From NCBI RefSeq assembly GCF_032477075.1, contig NZ_JAWDXO010000007.1:32572-96571 (forward strand): a stretch of 64,000 bases of DNA, in the 5' to 3' direction. The translations under genes and the position numbers were made by a program. The notes under the pieces were generated by a model. It had not been told where the DNA came from and did not search any database. It saw nothing but the letters and a program-made list of their open reading frames with translations. Source of the stretch: Fusobacterium sp. GTDB lineage: Bacteria; Fusobacteriota; Fusobacteriia; Fusobacteriales; Fusobacteriaceae. Shown here piece after piece: positions 27,084 through 36,534 of this stretch (the stretch's first letter is position 1; each line of letters begins with the position of its first letter).

Positions 27084-27104
27084 GGCGGAGCATCCGCCTT
27101 TTTT
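27084..27104 (+). terminator. terminator after EIIB-like gene
   Basis: GGCGGA-GCA-TCCGCC followed by TTTTTT; starts on the base after the stop codon. Confidence 0.92.
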
Positions 27105-27192
27105 ACTTGAAAAAATATAGTAAGCTATTAAAAAGAAAAATAAGTTTTTAGAGGTATAAAAATATAAGGAAAAAGTTTAAAGGAGGGATATT

Positions 27193-28170
27193 TTGAATTA
27201 TTTTGACCATAGAGTTATAAAAACTGCATTTGGAACGTTTTTATCCATATATCTAGCACAAATTATGGGAATAAGATATGGAGTAACAGCTGGTGTAGTC
27301 ACAATAATAAGTATACAGACAACAAAAAAAGAATCAGTAAAAATAGCTGTAGAAAGATTTATTGCGTCTCTTATAGGACTTTTTATAGCAGCAATATTTT
27401 TTTATTTTTGGGGATACACACCTTTTGTATTTGGGCTTTTCATTTTAATATTTATGCCAGTATGTTTAAGATTTAATTTATTTCAAGGTTTTTTAGTAAC
27501 AGTGGTTCTTGCAACACATATTCTTACTGAAAAAAATCTGTCTTTAAAAATTTTATCAAATGAAATATTAATATTGGTTCTTGGAGCATTGATAGCCATA
27601 ATTTTAAACTTATATATGCCTGATGTGACTAAAAAAATAAAATATACTCAAAAAAATGTAGATAATTTTATGAAAAAAATTCTCAGTTATATGAGTGATG
27701 AATTGATAACTGGAGCTATATTTGTTGATGAAGACAAAATATTTAAGGATTTGAGAAGAGAGTTAGATATAGGAAGGGATTTAGCATATAAAGATTATAA
27801 CAATGCTTTATTTTATGGTTCAAGATATGAAATAGAAGTTTTTGAAATGAAGAGGGCTCAATATAAAATTTTAGTAAGAATGAGAAGACATTTTTATAAT
27901 TTTTTCATAAGCAGTGAACATACATTTATAGTTTCAGAATTTACAAGAAAAGTAGGAAGTTCAGTTGGGGTAGACAAACTTTATATAGAAGCATTGAAAG
28001 AATTAGATATTTTAAGAGAGAAATTTAAAAATATGCCTCTTCCAAAAAGTAGGGTAGAATTTGAAAGTAGAGCAGTACTATTACAGTTTTTTGGTGACAT
28101 AGAAGAGTTTCTTGAAGTCAAAAAAGATTTTATGAAAAAATATACATTAGATGGAGAAAAGAAAATATAA
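27193..28170 (+). CDS. aromatic acid exporter (ArAE/FUSC-like) family membrane protein
   Basis: 325 residues starting with TTG after AGGAGGG. The first ~145 residues hold six or so short hydrophobic segments with 'RVIKTAFGTFLSIYLAQ' and 'GVTAGVVTIISIQTTKKES', the pattern of the ArAE_1 (formerly DUF939) domain. The remaining ~180 residues are a helical cytoplasmic domain (ArAE_1_C-like), rich in charged heptads. Family members are thought to be efflux components, but substrates are seldom known. It stands alone, with a bidirectional terminator after it. Confidence 0.82.
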   Translation: MNYFDHRVIKTAFGTFLSIYLAQIMGIRYGVTAGVVTIISIQTTKKESVKIAVERFIASLIGLFIAAIFFYFWGYTPFVFGLFILIFMPVCLRFNLFQGFLVTVVLATHILTEKNLSLKILSNEILILVLGALIAIILNLYMPDVTKKIKYTQKNVDNFMKKILSYMSDELITGAIFVDEDKIFKDLRRELDIGRDLAYKDYNNALFYGSRYEIEVFEMKRAQYKILVRMRRHFYNFFISSEHTFIVSEFTRKVGSSVGVDKLYIEALKELDILREKFKNMPLPKSRVEFESRAVLLQFFGDIEEFLEVKKDFMKKYTLDGEKKI

Positions 28171-28193
28171 GAGTGGTTTGTGAACCACTCTTT
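28169..28193. terminator. bidirectional terminator between convergent genes
   Basis: Perfect 10-base stem AAGAGTGGTT-TGTG-AACCACTCTT between the ArAE gene (plus) and the pyrophosphatase gene (minus). Confidence 0.82.
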
Positions 28194-28199
28194 GGTAAA

Positions 28200-29816
28200 T
28201 TATTCTAAACTTTGACTTGCAGCCATAAGGAAGGGAACTATTTGTTTTTTTCTCGAAACTACACCTTCCAACCATGTGAGATTATTTTCCAGTTGAACAT
28301 TAAAAGCTCTTTCTATAAGTTCAGGAAAATCTCCTGCTATCATAGCATATGAACCAGATTTTATTATATCTGTAATAATAAGAATAAACATTGAAAATCC
28401 AGAATTTTTATTTATTTCCTTCATAACTTTTTCTAGATCTGATTGTTTGTTTAAAAGTCCTGCTACATCAACAGTATTTATTTGAGCTATTCCCATATTT
28501 ATTCCATTCATTGAAAATTCTTTTATATCGGTAGTTAATATTTCATATGGAGATCTATTAGCAAGAGAGGTTCCTGCTATAAGCATATTCATTCCATATT
28601 CTTCATAGTCAACTTCTTCACATATAAGAGCAAGTTCTTTAACTGTATCTATGTCTTTTTGAGTGCAAGTAGGAGATTTAAACATAAGGGTATCTGAAAG
28701 AATAGCACTCATCATAAGTCCAGCAGTTTCTTTAGAAGGAGTGATTCTTGCGTCTCTAAATAATTCATAGATTATAGTACAAGTACATCCTACTATTTCG
28801 GCATTTATTTTCACAGGCTCATCTGTAATGAAATTTCCAAATTTATGGTGATCAATAACTTGTAGTATTTTTGCATCTTGCAATCCTTCTACAGAATGAG
28901 CTCTTTCATTATGGTCAACTAAAATAACTTGTTTTCTTGTAAAATTAATAAGGTTTTTAGTTCTGATAGTTCCATATACAGTACCATCTTTTTCAGTAAC
29001 AGGGAAATTAGTTTGTGTTGCCTCTTTCATTATATCTTTTATATCATGGAGAAAATCATCTTTTTTAAAGGAATAAAATTTTGTATTATTCATTATAGAT
29101 GATAATGAAAGTGACTGACTTACAAGACTTATTGTTTTGAAAAGATTAGCATGAACTCTCATAATAGCGCAGTCAGAAGTTACTCTTGGACTAATAAAAT
29201 CATCTTCGTCGCAGGCGACTATTATAACCTTTGCTCCAGCTTTGATAGATCTGTCAATTCCATCTGCCATAGATGTAGTGACAACTATATCTCCATAAGT
29301 AACATTTTCAAGTTCAGATACAGACTTTAAATTTCCTTTGATAACTCCACTTGGATAATTACCACTTACAATTATTCCGTCAAGAACATCCTTTAGATTT
29401 TCATATGTTGTTTTATATTTGCCAAAAAGATCTGAATGTTCAAGGTTAAGATAGGTATTAGCAATATCAGAGATATGTATCATACCTTTAAGCTGCTTCC
29501 TATCATCTACTACTGGTAAACTTGAGAAGTTTTCCACAGTCATTATATCCAAAGCTGACCTTAAAGAATCATCTATTGATAAAGTCTTTTTTTCTACTCT
29601 GGTTAAATCAGAAATTTGTGCACTTACTGTTTTTAAAAGCTTAGGAACTTTTACACCAAAATATTTTAAGACATATTCTGTTTCTTTATTTATATCACCA
29701 AGTCTGTAAGGAATAGCATTTATTCCCATCTCTTTTTTTAGTTCAGCTAAGGCAATTGAAGAACAGATAGAATCTGTATCTGGATGTCTATGTCCAAAAA
29801 TTAAAATAGGCTCCAT
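28200..29816 (-). CDS. manganese-dependent inorganic pyrophosphatase with CBS and DRTGG domains
   Basis: 538 residues, longer than the ~310 of simple family II pyrophosphatases. The DHH catalytic half is split: 'FGHRHPDTDSICSSIAL' at 7-23 and, after an insert, 'VDHNERAHS' and 'VIDHHKFGNF'. The insert (~70-305) holds two CBS motifs ('ENFSSLPVVDDRKQLKGMI', 'TQTNFPVTEKDGTVYGTI') around a DRTGG-like region. The DHHA2 domain is C-terminal ('SRKKQIVPFL'). Such CBS-PPases are inhibited by AMP/ADP and activated by ATP or diadenosine polyphosphates. GGAGGTTTTTT precedes the start. It is transcribed divergently from ligA. Confidence 0.93.
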   Translation of the reverse strand: MEPILIFGHRHPDTDSICSSIALAELKKEMGINAIPYRLGDINKETEYVLKYFGVKVPKLLKTVSAQISDLTRVEKKTLSIDDSLRSALDIMTVENFSSLPVVDDRKQLKGMIHISDIANTYLNLEHSDLFGKYKTTYENLKDVLDGIIVSGNYPSGVIKGNLKSVSELENVTYGDIVVTTSMADGIDRSIKAGAKVIIVACDEDDFISPRVTSDCAIMRVHANLFKTISLVSQSLSLSSIMNNTKFYSFKKDDFLHDIKDIMKEATQTNFPVTEKDGTVYGTIRTKNLINFTRKQVILVDHNERAHSVEGLQDAKILQVIDHHKFGNFITDEPVKINAEIVGCTCTIIYELFRDARITPSKETAGLMMSAILSDTLMFKSPTCTQKDIDTVKELALICEEVDYEEYGMNMLIAGTSLANRSPYEILTTDIKEFSMNGINMGIAQINTVDVAGLLNKQSDLEKVMKEINKNSGFSMFILIITDIIKSGSYAMIAGDFPELIERAFNVQLENNLTWLEGVVSRKKQIVPFLMAASQSLE

Positions 29817-30011
29817 GTGAAAAAACCTCCTTATTTTTCTTAAATTGCTGTTTCAAATATATTAACATTTTTTTATTATATGAACAAATAATATTTTTAA
29901 AAAATCTTTGGAAAAATGATATAATGTCAATATAAAAATATGATAATTAAATCAAAAATTGGAGTAGAAATAATGAAAGAAATGAAATTAAATTTTTTTG
30001 AGGAGAATGAC

Positions 30012-32039
30012 ATGAAAACAGATAAAGAGAGAATAGAGAAACTGAGAGCAGATCTCTTAAAATACAACCAATATTACTATACAAATAATGAGAGCCTTAT
30101 TTCTGATATAGAATATGATACATTGATGAATGAACTTAAAGATTTGGAAGAAAAATATCCAGAGTATAAAAGTGAAGCTTCACCTACAGTTATAGTGGGA
30201 GCTTCAAATCTTAGAGAGAACAAATTTCAGAAAGTAACTCATAAAAAGCCAATGTTAAGTCTTTCTAATACATATAATGAAGAGGAAATAGGAGATTTTA
30301 TAGATAGAATTAAAAAGCTTCTCCCAGAAGAAGATAATATAAAATATGCTCTTGAATTAAAATTAGATGGTCTTTCCATAAGTATTCAATATGAAAAAGG
30401 AAAACTTGTGAGAGGAGTAACTAGAGGTGATGGAGCAATAGGAGAAGATGTTACAGAAAATATCATGGAAATTGAAACTATTCCTCATATATTGAAAGAA
30501 CCATTGGATATGGAGATAAGAGGAGAGATAGTTCTTCCTATAAGTAAATTTGAAAGCTTGAATGAAAGAAGAATGGAAGCAGGAGAAGAAGTTTTTGCTA
30601 ATCCTAGAAATGCTGCAAGTGGTACACTTAGGCAAATTGATGCCAGTATAATAAAGGAAAGAGGTTTGGATTCTTATTTTTATTTTATAGTGGATGCTAA
30701 AAATTATGGGATACAAACTCATAGTGAAAGTATAAAATACATGGAGTCTTTAGGGATAAAAACTACAGGAGTATGTGAAGTCTTAGACACAGCTCCTGCT
30801 TTGAAAAAAAGAATAGATTATTGGGAACAGGAAAAAGAAAAATTGGATTATGAAACAGATGGAATGGTAATAAAAGTGGATAATCTTGATTTCTGGGATG
30901 AACTTGGAAATACTACCAAAAGTCCAAGATGGGCTATAGCCTATAAATTTCCTGCCAAGCAAGTAACAACTACTTTATTGGGAATAACATGGCAGGTAGG
31001 AAGAACTGGAAAAGTTACTCCAGTTGCTGAACTTGAAGAAGTTTTGTTATCTGGAAGCAAAGTAAAAAGAGCTAGTCTTCATAATTTTCATGAAATAGAA
31101 AGAAAAGATATAAGGATAGGGGATAAAGTATTTATAGAAAAAGCTGCTGAAATAATCCCCCAGGTAGTAAAATCAATAAAAGAATTTAGAAATGGCAGTG
31201 AAGAATTGATAACTGAACCTGATAAATGTCCTGTATGCGGAAGTCCAGTTGCACGGGAAGAGGGACAAGTAGATATAAAATGTACTAATCCAAATTGCCC
31301 AGGAAAAATAAAAGGAAGAATAGAATATTTTGTATCAAGAGATGCTATGAATATAGGTGGATTTGGAAGTAAAATGGTAGAAAAAATGCTGGAGCTAGGA
31401 TTTATAAAAAATGTTGGAGATATATATGATTTAAAAGATCACAAAGAAGATCTTGAAAATATAGAAAAAATGGGAAAAAGGAGTGTAGAGAATCTTTTAG
31501 ATTCAATTGAAGCAAGTAAAAAAAGAGATTATTCAAAAGTGATTTATGCTTTGGGAATACCTTTTATTGGAAAATATTCTGGAAAACTTTTAGCAGAAGC
31601 AAGTAGAAATATAGATAATTTAATGAAAATGGAAATAGAAGAGTTGATGGAAATTGATGGAATTGGTGATAAAGGAGCAAAAGCTGTATATGATTTTTTT
31701 AGAGAAGAAGAAAATATTGAGCTTATAAATATATTAAGAAATCATGGGCTACAGTTTGCTATGGAAGAAAAAGATGAAGAAGAAAAAGCTAATAAAATAT
31801 TTTCTGGAAAAACTTTTCTTTTTACAGGAACCCTTAAAAATTTTAAAAGAGAAGAAATAAAAGAGGAAATAGAAAAACTTGGTGGAAAGAATCTAGCAGC
31901 AGTGAGTAAAAATCTTGATTATCTTATTATTGGAGAAAAGGCTGGAAGCAAATTAAAAAAAGCTCAAGAATTAGGAACTGTAAAGATTCTTACAGAGGAA
32001 GAATTTATTGAAATATGTAAGAATAACAATAAAAATTAA
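30012..32039 (+). CDS. ligA: NAD-dependent DNA ligase
   Basis: 675 residues from ATG 30012, close to the usual ~670. Start 30012 follows GAGGAG with a 6-base gap; in-frame ATGs at 29973 and 29940 give non-conserved extensions. Order: Ia domain ('YNQYYYTNNESLISDIEYD' in part), adenylation domain with the nucleotidyl lysine in 'LELKLDGLSISI', OB fold ('TWQVGRTGKVTPVA'), a four-cysteine zinc finger ('CPVCGSP'...'CTNPNCPGK'), helix-hairpin-helix repeats, and a BRCT domain ('TFLFTGTLKNFKREEI'). It seals nicks in replication and repair. Confidence 0.96.
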   Translation: MKTDKERIEKLRADLLKYNQYYYTNNESLISDIEYDTLMNELKDLEEKYPEYKSEASPTVIVGASNLRENKFQKVTHKKPMLSLSNTYNEEEIGDFIDRIKKLLPEEDNIKYALELKLDGLSISIQYEKGKLVRGVTRGDGAIGEDVTENIMEIETIPHILKEPLDMEIRGEIVLPISKFESLNERRMEAGEEVFANPRNAASGTLRQIDASIIKERGLDSYFYFIVDAKNYGIQTHSESIKYMESLGIKTTGVCEVLDTAPALKKRIDYWEQEKEKLDYETDGMVIKVDNLDFWDELGNTTKSPRWAIAYKFPAKQVTTTLLGITWQVGRTGKVTPVAELEEVLLSGSKVKRASLHNFHEIERKDIRIGDKVFIEKAAEIIPQVVKSIKEFRNGSEELITEPDKCPVCGSPVAREEGQVDIKCTNPNCPGKIKGRIEYFVSRDAMNIGGFGSKMVEKMLELGFIKNVGDIYDLKDHKEDLENIEKMGKRSVENLLDSIEASKKRDYSKVIYALGIPFIGKYSGKLLAEASRNIDNLMKMEIEELMEIDGIGDKGAKAVYDFFREEENIELINILRNHGLQFAMEEKDEEEKANKIFSGKTFLFTGTLKNFKREEIKEEIEKLGGKNLAAVSKNLDYLIIGEKAGSKLKKAQELGTVKILTEEEFIEICKNNNKN

Positions 32040-32139
32040 TATAAAAACAAGTACCTTTAATTGACTATCGAGAAGATTTATGGTAGCATATATCTTGATA
32101 AAGTGTCAGAATAATAATTTGAAGAGAGGAAAATTGTAA

Positions 32140-34827
32140 ATGATAGGAGAATTGTTAAAAAAGATATTCGGTACTAAAAATGATAGAGAAATAAAGAGAA
32201 TAAGAAAGATAGTAGATGTTATCAATCAGCTTGAACCTGATTTTGAAAAACTTACTGATGAGCAGTTAAGGGAAAAAACTGCATATTTTAAGGAAAGATT
32301 AGCTAAAGGAGAAACTTTAGATGATATTTTACCAGAAGCATTTGCAACTGTAAGAGAGACATCTAAGAGAGTGCTGGGGTTGAGACATTATGATGTACAG
32401 CTTATTGGAGGAATAGTACTTCATGAAGGGAAAATCACTGAAATGAAGACAGGAGAAGGAAAAACTCTTGTAGCAACATGTCCTGTATATTTAAATGCTC
32501 TTATTGGAAAAGGGGTACATATAATAACTGTAAATGATTATCTTGCTGCCAGAGATAGAGATATGATGGGAAGAGTTTATGATTTTCTTGGACTTTCTTC
32601 TGGAGTAATACTGAATGGTATATCAACAGACCAGAGAAAACAAGCATATAATAGTGATATTACATATGGAACAAATTCTGAATTTGGTTTTGATTATTTG
32701 AGAGATAATATGGTAGGAAGCATAGAAGAAAGAGTTCAAAGAGAACTTAACTACTGTATAGTGGATGAGGTTGACTCTATCTTGATTGATGAAGCAAGAA
32801 CACCACTTATTATATCAGGTGCTGCTACTGAATCTATTAAATGGTACAAAATATTCTATCAAATAGTTTCAATGCTGAGTAGAAGTTATGAAACTGAAGG
32901 AATAAAAGATGTAAAAGCTAAAAAAGAAATGAATATTCCTGCTGAAAAATGGGGAGATTATGAAGTTGATGAAAAAGCTAAAAATATTGTTCTTACTGAA
33001 AAAGGGGTAACAAAAGTTGAAAAATTATTGAAAATAGATAACCTTTATTCACCAGAAAATGTAGAACTTACTCATTATTTGAATCAAGCTTTAAAAGCTA
33101 AGGAACTTTTCAAAAGGGATAGAGATTATCTAGTAAGAGAAGGACAAGTAATAATAATAGATGAATTCACTGGAAGAGCTATGGAAGGAAGAAGATATTC
33201 AGATGGACTCCATCAAGCTATTGAAGCGAAAGAAGGAGTAAATATAGCTGGAGAAAATCAAACTCTTGCATCAATAACACTTCAAAACTATTTCAGAATG
33301 TATAAAAAATTATCAGGAATGACTGGTACTGCTGAAACTGAAGCAGCAGAATTTGTACATACGTATGGATTGGAAGTCGTGGTTATTCCTACAAATAAAC
33401 CAGTAATGAGAAATGATCATCCAGATTTAGTCTTTAAAACACATAAAGAAAAAATAGATGCAATAATAAATAGAATAGAAGAATTGCATAAAAAAGGACA
33501 ACCAGTACTTGTAGGAACTATTTCAATAAAAAGTTCTGAAGATCTTTCTGAACTTCTTAAAGCAAGAAAGATACCTCATAATGTATTGAATGCTAAATTC
33601 CATGCCCAAGAGGCAGAAATAGTAGCACAGGCTGGAAGATTTGGAAGTGTAACTATTGCTACTAACATGGCTGGTAGAGGTACCGACATAATGCTTGGAG
33701 GAAATCCTGAATTCCTTGCTATAGAAGAAATAGGAAGCAGAGATGCTGAAAATTATAATGAAATATTAGAGAAATATAAAATACAATGTGAAGCTGAAAG
33801 AGAAAAAGTTATGGAACAAGGGGGATTATTTATTCTTGGAACTGAAAGACATGAATCTAGAAGGATAGATAATCAATTAAGAGGAAGATCAGGTAGACAG
33901 GGAGACCCTGGAGAATCAGAATTTTATTTATCTCTTGAAGATGATTTAATGAGGCTATTTGGTTCAGACAGAGTGAAAATGGTAATGGAGAAATTGGGAC
34001 TTCCTGAAGGAGAGCCTATTACTCACTCAATGATTAATAAAGCAATAGCAAACGCACAAAATAAGATTGAATCTAGAAACTTTGGAATCAGAAAAAATCT
34101 TCTTGAGTTTGATGATGTTATGAATAAGCAAAGAACAGCTATTTATGCAAGCAGAAATGAAGCTATGGTAAAAGATGATCTTAAAGAAACAGTTTTACAT
34201 ATGCTTAAAGATACTATTCATTCACAAGTAATAACAAGATTTGTTGGAGAGTTTAAAGATGATTGGGATATTACAGGGCTTACAGAATTTCTACGTGAAA
34301 AATATGGATATGAAATAAAGGATTTAACTGAATATAAATCTATGAGTATAGAAAATTATGCTGAAAAATTGTATAATGGGATTGTAAGAGAGTATGATGA
34401 GAAAGAAAATAGAATAGGTTCTGATCTAATGAGAAGGCTTGAAAAATATATATTGTTTGAAGTAGTAGATTCAAGATGGAGAGAACATTTAAAATCATTG
34501 GATGGGTTAAGAGAAGGAATCTATTTAAGAGCATATGGGCAAAGGGATCCAATAGTAGAATATAAACTTCTTTCTGGAGAACTTTATGAGAAAATGCTGG
34601 AAACAATAAAAGAACAAACAACTTCATTTTTATTTAAAGTCATAATTAAAAGTCCAGAAGAAGAAGAGTTAAAAGTAAAAGAAGAACCACTGGACAAAGT
34701 AAATTATAATACAGAGGAAGAAGAAGAGGATAGTAATCAGCCAAGAACTTCTGATAAAATAGGAAGAAATGATTCTTGTCCTTGTGGAAGCGGAAAAAAA
34801 TATAAAAACTGTTGTGGAAGAGTATAA
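32140..34827 (+). CDS. secA: preprotein translocase ATPase SecA
   Basis: 895 residues, full length. It drives Sec-dependent export through SecYEG. Motifs: Walker A 'MKTGEGKTLVA', 'YGTNSEFGFDYLRDNM', DEAD-like 'VDEVDSILIDEARTPLI', 'GMTGTAETEA', 'NMAGRGTDIMLGG', and 'RGRSGRQGDPGES'. The C-terminal zinc-binding SEC-C motif (CPCGSGKKYKNCC) is intact. Its start has AGAGAGG upstream. It is in an operon with a downstream lipoprotein gene, 21 bases apart. Confidence 0.97.
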   Translation: MIGELLKKIFGTKNDREIKRIRKIVDVINQLEPDFEKLTDEQLREKTAYFKERLAKGETLDDILPEAFATVRETSKRVLGLRHYDVQLIGGIVLHEGKITEMKTGEGKTLVATCPVYLNALIGKGVHIITVNDYLAARDRDMMGRVYDFLGLSSGVILNGISTDQRKQAYNSDITYGTNSEFGFDYLRDNMVGSIEERVQRELNYCIVDEVDSILIDEARTPLIISGAATESIKWYKIFYQIVSMLSRSYETEGIKDVKAKKEMNIPAEKWGDYEVDEKAKNIVLTEKGVTKVEKLLKIDNLYSPENVELTHYLNQALKAKELFKRDRDYLVREGQVIIIDEFTGRAMEGRRYSDGLHQAIEAKEGVNIAGENQTLASITLQNYFRMYKKLSGMTGTAETEAAEFVHTYGLEVVVIPTNKPVMRNDHPDLVFKTHKEKIDAIINRIEELHKKGQPVLVGTISIKSSEDLSELLKARKIPHNVLNAKFHAQEAEIVAQAGRFGSVTIATNMAGRGTDIMLGGNPEFLAIEEIGSRDAENYNEILEKYKIQCEAEREKVMEQGGLFILGTERHESRRIDNQLRGRSGRQGDPGESEFYLSLEDDLMRLFGSDRVKMVMEKLGLPEGEPITHSMINKAIANAQNKIESRNFGIRKNLLEFDDVMNKQRTAIYASRNEAMVKDDLKETVLHMLKDTIHSQVITRFVGEFKDDWDITGLTEFLREKYGYEIKDLTEYKSMSIENYAEKLYNGIVREYDEKENRIGSDLMRRLEKYILFEVVDSRWREHLKSLDGLREGIYLRAYGQRDPIVEYKLLSGELYEKMLETIKEQTTSFLFKVIIKSPEEEELKVKEEPLDKVNYNTEEEEEDSNQPRTSDKIGRNDSCPCGSGKKYKNCCGRV

Positions 34828-34848
34828 TCAAAAATTAGGAGGAACTAA

Positions 34849-35589
34849 ATGAAAAAATTAATTTTAGGTTTATTAATTTCAATGCTTTTTATTTCTTGCA
34901 GCTCTATGGAAAAAGGGGGCTCTTTAGAACAAAAGTATAATATTACAAAAGCTTCAGCTAAAGAATGGGATAAGACTATAATTAATGTTATTGAGGGAGA
35001 AGCACTTATTGAAGATTGGTATGGAGATGAAAATCCTATTATATATCTGAGAAAAACTGGAAAAATGAGCGAAAAAGATTTTCAATTTTTACTATCTTTA
35101 GAGAAAAAGGATGCAACTGAGATAACAGATGATGAATATGATCAATTTTTAAGTTTGGTAACAAAATATAATAAAAAAATGCCTAGAAAGTTTTTCTTAG
35201 ATAATGAAAATATCAAGGATCCGAAAGGATTAGTTGATAAAATGGTGAGGGAATCATTTGTTAGAATGCAAAATCCATCCAATCATATTAAAGATGTAGT
35301 TGCTACTGAAGATGAATGGAATAAAATAGTTGAATATTCAAAACAAATGGACCTTAATGAAAAAGATACTAAACAACTGAGAAAACTTCTTAATAAATTT
35401 ATCAAAAGAGATGAATTTTTCTCTACAGAAGTATGGTATAATAGAGAAGTTTCTGAAAGAATGATAAAAATAGCTAATATAAATGCAAAGGTTAATAAGA
35501 GTGCTATAGAAAAAAATAATATAAATGCAAAAGCATTATATATTGCTTATCCTGAATATTTTTCAAAATTAGATAAATGGGATAACTAA
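34849..35589 (+). CDS. lipoprotein of unknown function
   Basis: 246 residues. A lipoprotein signal peptide ends in the lipobox 'LFISC' with cysteine at about 17, so the mature protein should be lipid-anchored. The rest is hydrophilic and mostly helical, with a run of lysine- and asparagine-rich segments near the C-terminus. I recognise no domain. AGGAGG precedes ATG 34849, and a terminator follows. It is cotranscribed with secA by spacing, but that does not by itself imply a role in export. Confidence 0.75.
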   Translation: MKKLILGLLISMLFISCSSMEKGGSLEQKYNITKASAKEWDKTIINVIEGEALIEDWYGDENPIIYLRKTGKMSEKDFQFLLSLEKKDATEITDDEYDQFLSLVTKYNKKMPRKFFLDNENIKDPKGLVDKMVRESFVRMQNPSNHIKDVVATEDEWNKIVEYSKQMDLNEKDTKQLRKLLNKFIKRDEFFSTEVWYNREVSERMIKIANINAKVNKSAIEKNNINAKALYIAYPEYFSKLDKWDN

Positions 35590-35622
35590 TTAGAAAAAGA
35601 ATATAATATTAAGAAAAAAGGT

Positions 35623-35653
35623 GGGGCGTCTGTGGGAAATAGACGCCTTTCTT
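35623..35653 (+). terminator. terminator after the secA-lipoprotein pair
   Basis: GGCGTCT-GTGGGAAAT-AGACGCC followed by TTTCTTT. Confidence 0.8.
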
Positions 35654-35680
35654 TGGTAAAAGATAAGGAGATGAAGGTTT

Positions 35681-36511
35681 ATGGAAGTGGATATGCATAT
35701 ACATACTATAGCTTCTGACGGAACTTTCACACCAGAAGAAGTAGTAAAAAGAGCAAAGTTTCTTGGAATGAAAAGTATATCTATAACAGATCATGATACA
35801 ATAGATGGATTGGAAGAAGGAAAAAAAACAGCTGCTGAAATTGGGATTGAGTTTATACAAGGAATAGAGATATCATGTAATGTTGATAATTTAGAAGTGC
35901 ATATACTGGGATATTTTCTTAATCTTAATGATGAGAAATTTCTTGCTGAACTTGAAGAGTTAAAAAAAGCAAGAGAAGATAGAAATAAAAAAGTAGTGGA
36001 AAAACTAAAAAAATGTGGTATAGTGGTTGATATAGAAAAAGTTAAAAATATGGCTCCTGGAAATATTATCAGTAGAGTTCATATAGCAAATTATCTTGTA
36101 GAGATAGGAGCAGCTATTTCTAAAAATGATGCTTTTGAAAAATATCTTGGAAAAACAGGTACTGCATATGTGCCAAAAGAAAATTTTCCACCAGAAAGAG
36201 CAGTAAAAATGCTTCATGCAAATGGGGCTTTTATATCTATGGCACATCCTAAATTAATTACAGAAAATGATGGATTATTAGAAAATATGATACTGGAATT
36301 AAAAAAAATTGGACTAGGAGGATTAGAGGCAGTATATGGTACTTTTACTCCTTCAGAAAAAAGAAAATATAAAAAAATGGCAAAGAGGCATTCTCTTTTA
36401 GTGACTGGAGGCTCAGACTTTCATGGAGCTAATAGAGAAGGAATAGAAATAGGAGATACAGGATTAGAATATTCGCAATTCAGATTAATAAAAGAGAGAA
36501 ACAGTAGGTAA
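35681..36511 (+). CDS. PHP-domain phosphoesterase (RNase AM / nucleoside bisphosphate phosphatase-like)
   Basis: 276 residues. Metal ligands of the PHP fold are visible: 'DMHIHTIASDGTFTPEE', 'ITDHDTIDGLEEG', 'GIEISC', 'HILGYFL', 'MAHPKL', and 'VTGGSDFHGANREGIEIG'. This group (Rnm/YciV, formerly TrpH) hydrolyses 3',5'-nucleoside bisphosphates and trims the 5' end of RNAs in E. coli. The full set of metal-binding histidines and aspartates seems intact. It begins a gene group with hldD and uppP. Confidence 0.88.
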   Translation: MEVDMHIHTIASDGTFTPEEVVKRAKFLGMKSISITDHDTIDGLEEGKKTAAEIGIEFIQGIEISCNVDNLEVHILGYFLNLNDEKFLAELEELKKAREDRNKKVVEKLKKCGIVVDIEKVKNMAPGNIISRVHIANYLVEIGAAISKNDAFEKYLGKTGTAYVPKENFPPERAVKMLHANGAFISMAHPKLITENDGLLENMILELKKIGLGGLEAVYGTFTPSEKRKYKKMAKRHSLLVTGGSDFHGANREGIEIGDTGLEYSQFRLIKERNSR

Positions 36512-36534
36512 TTTTTAATATACAGGAGGAAATT

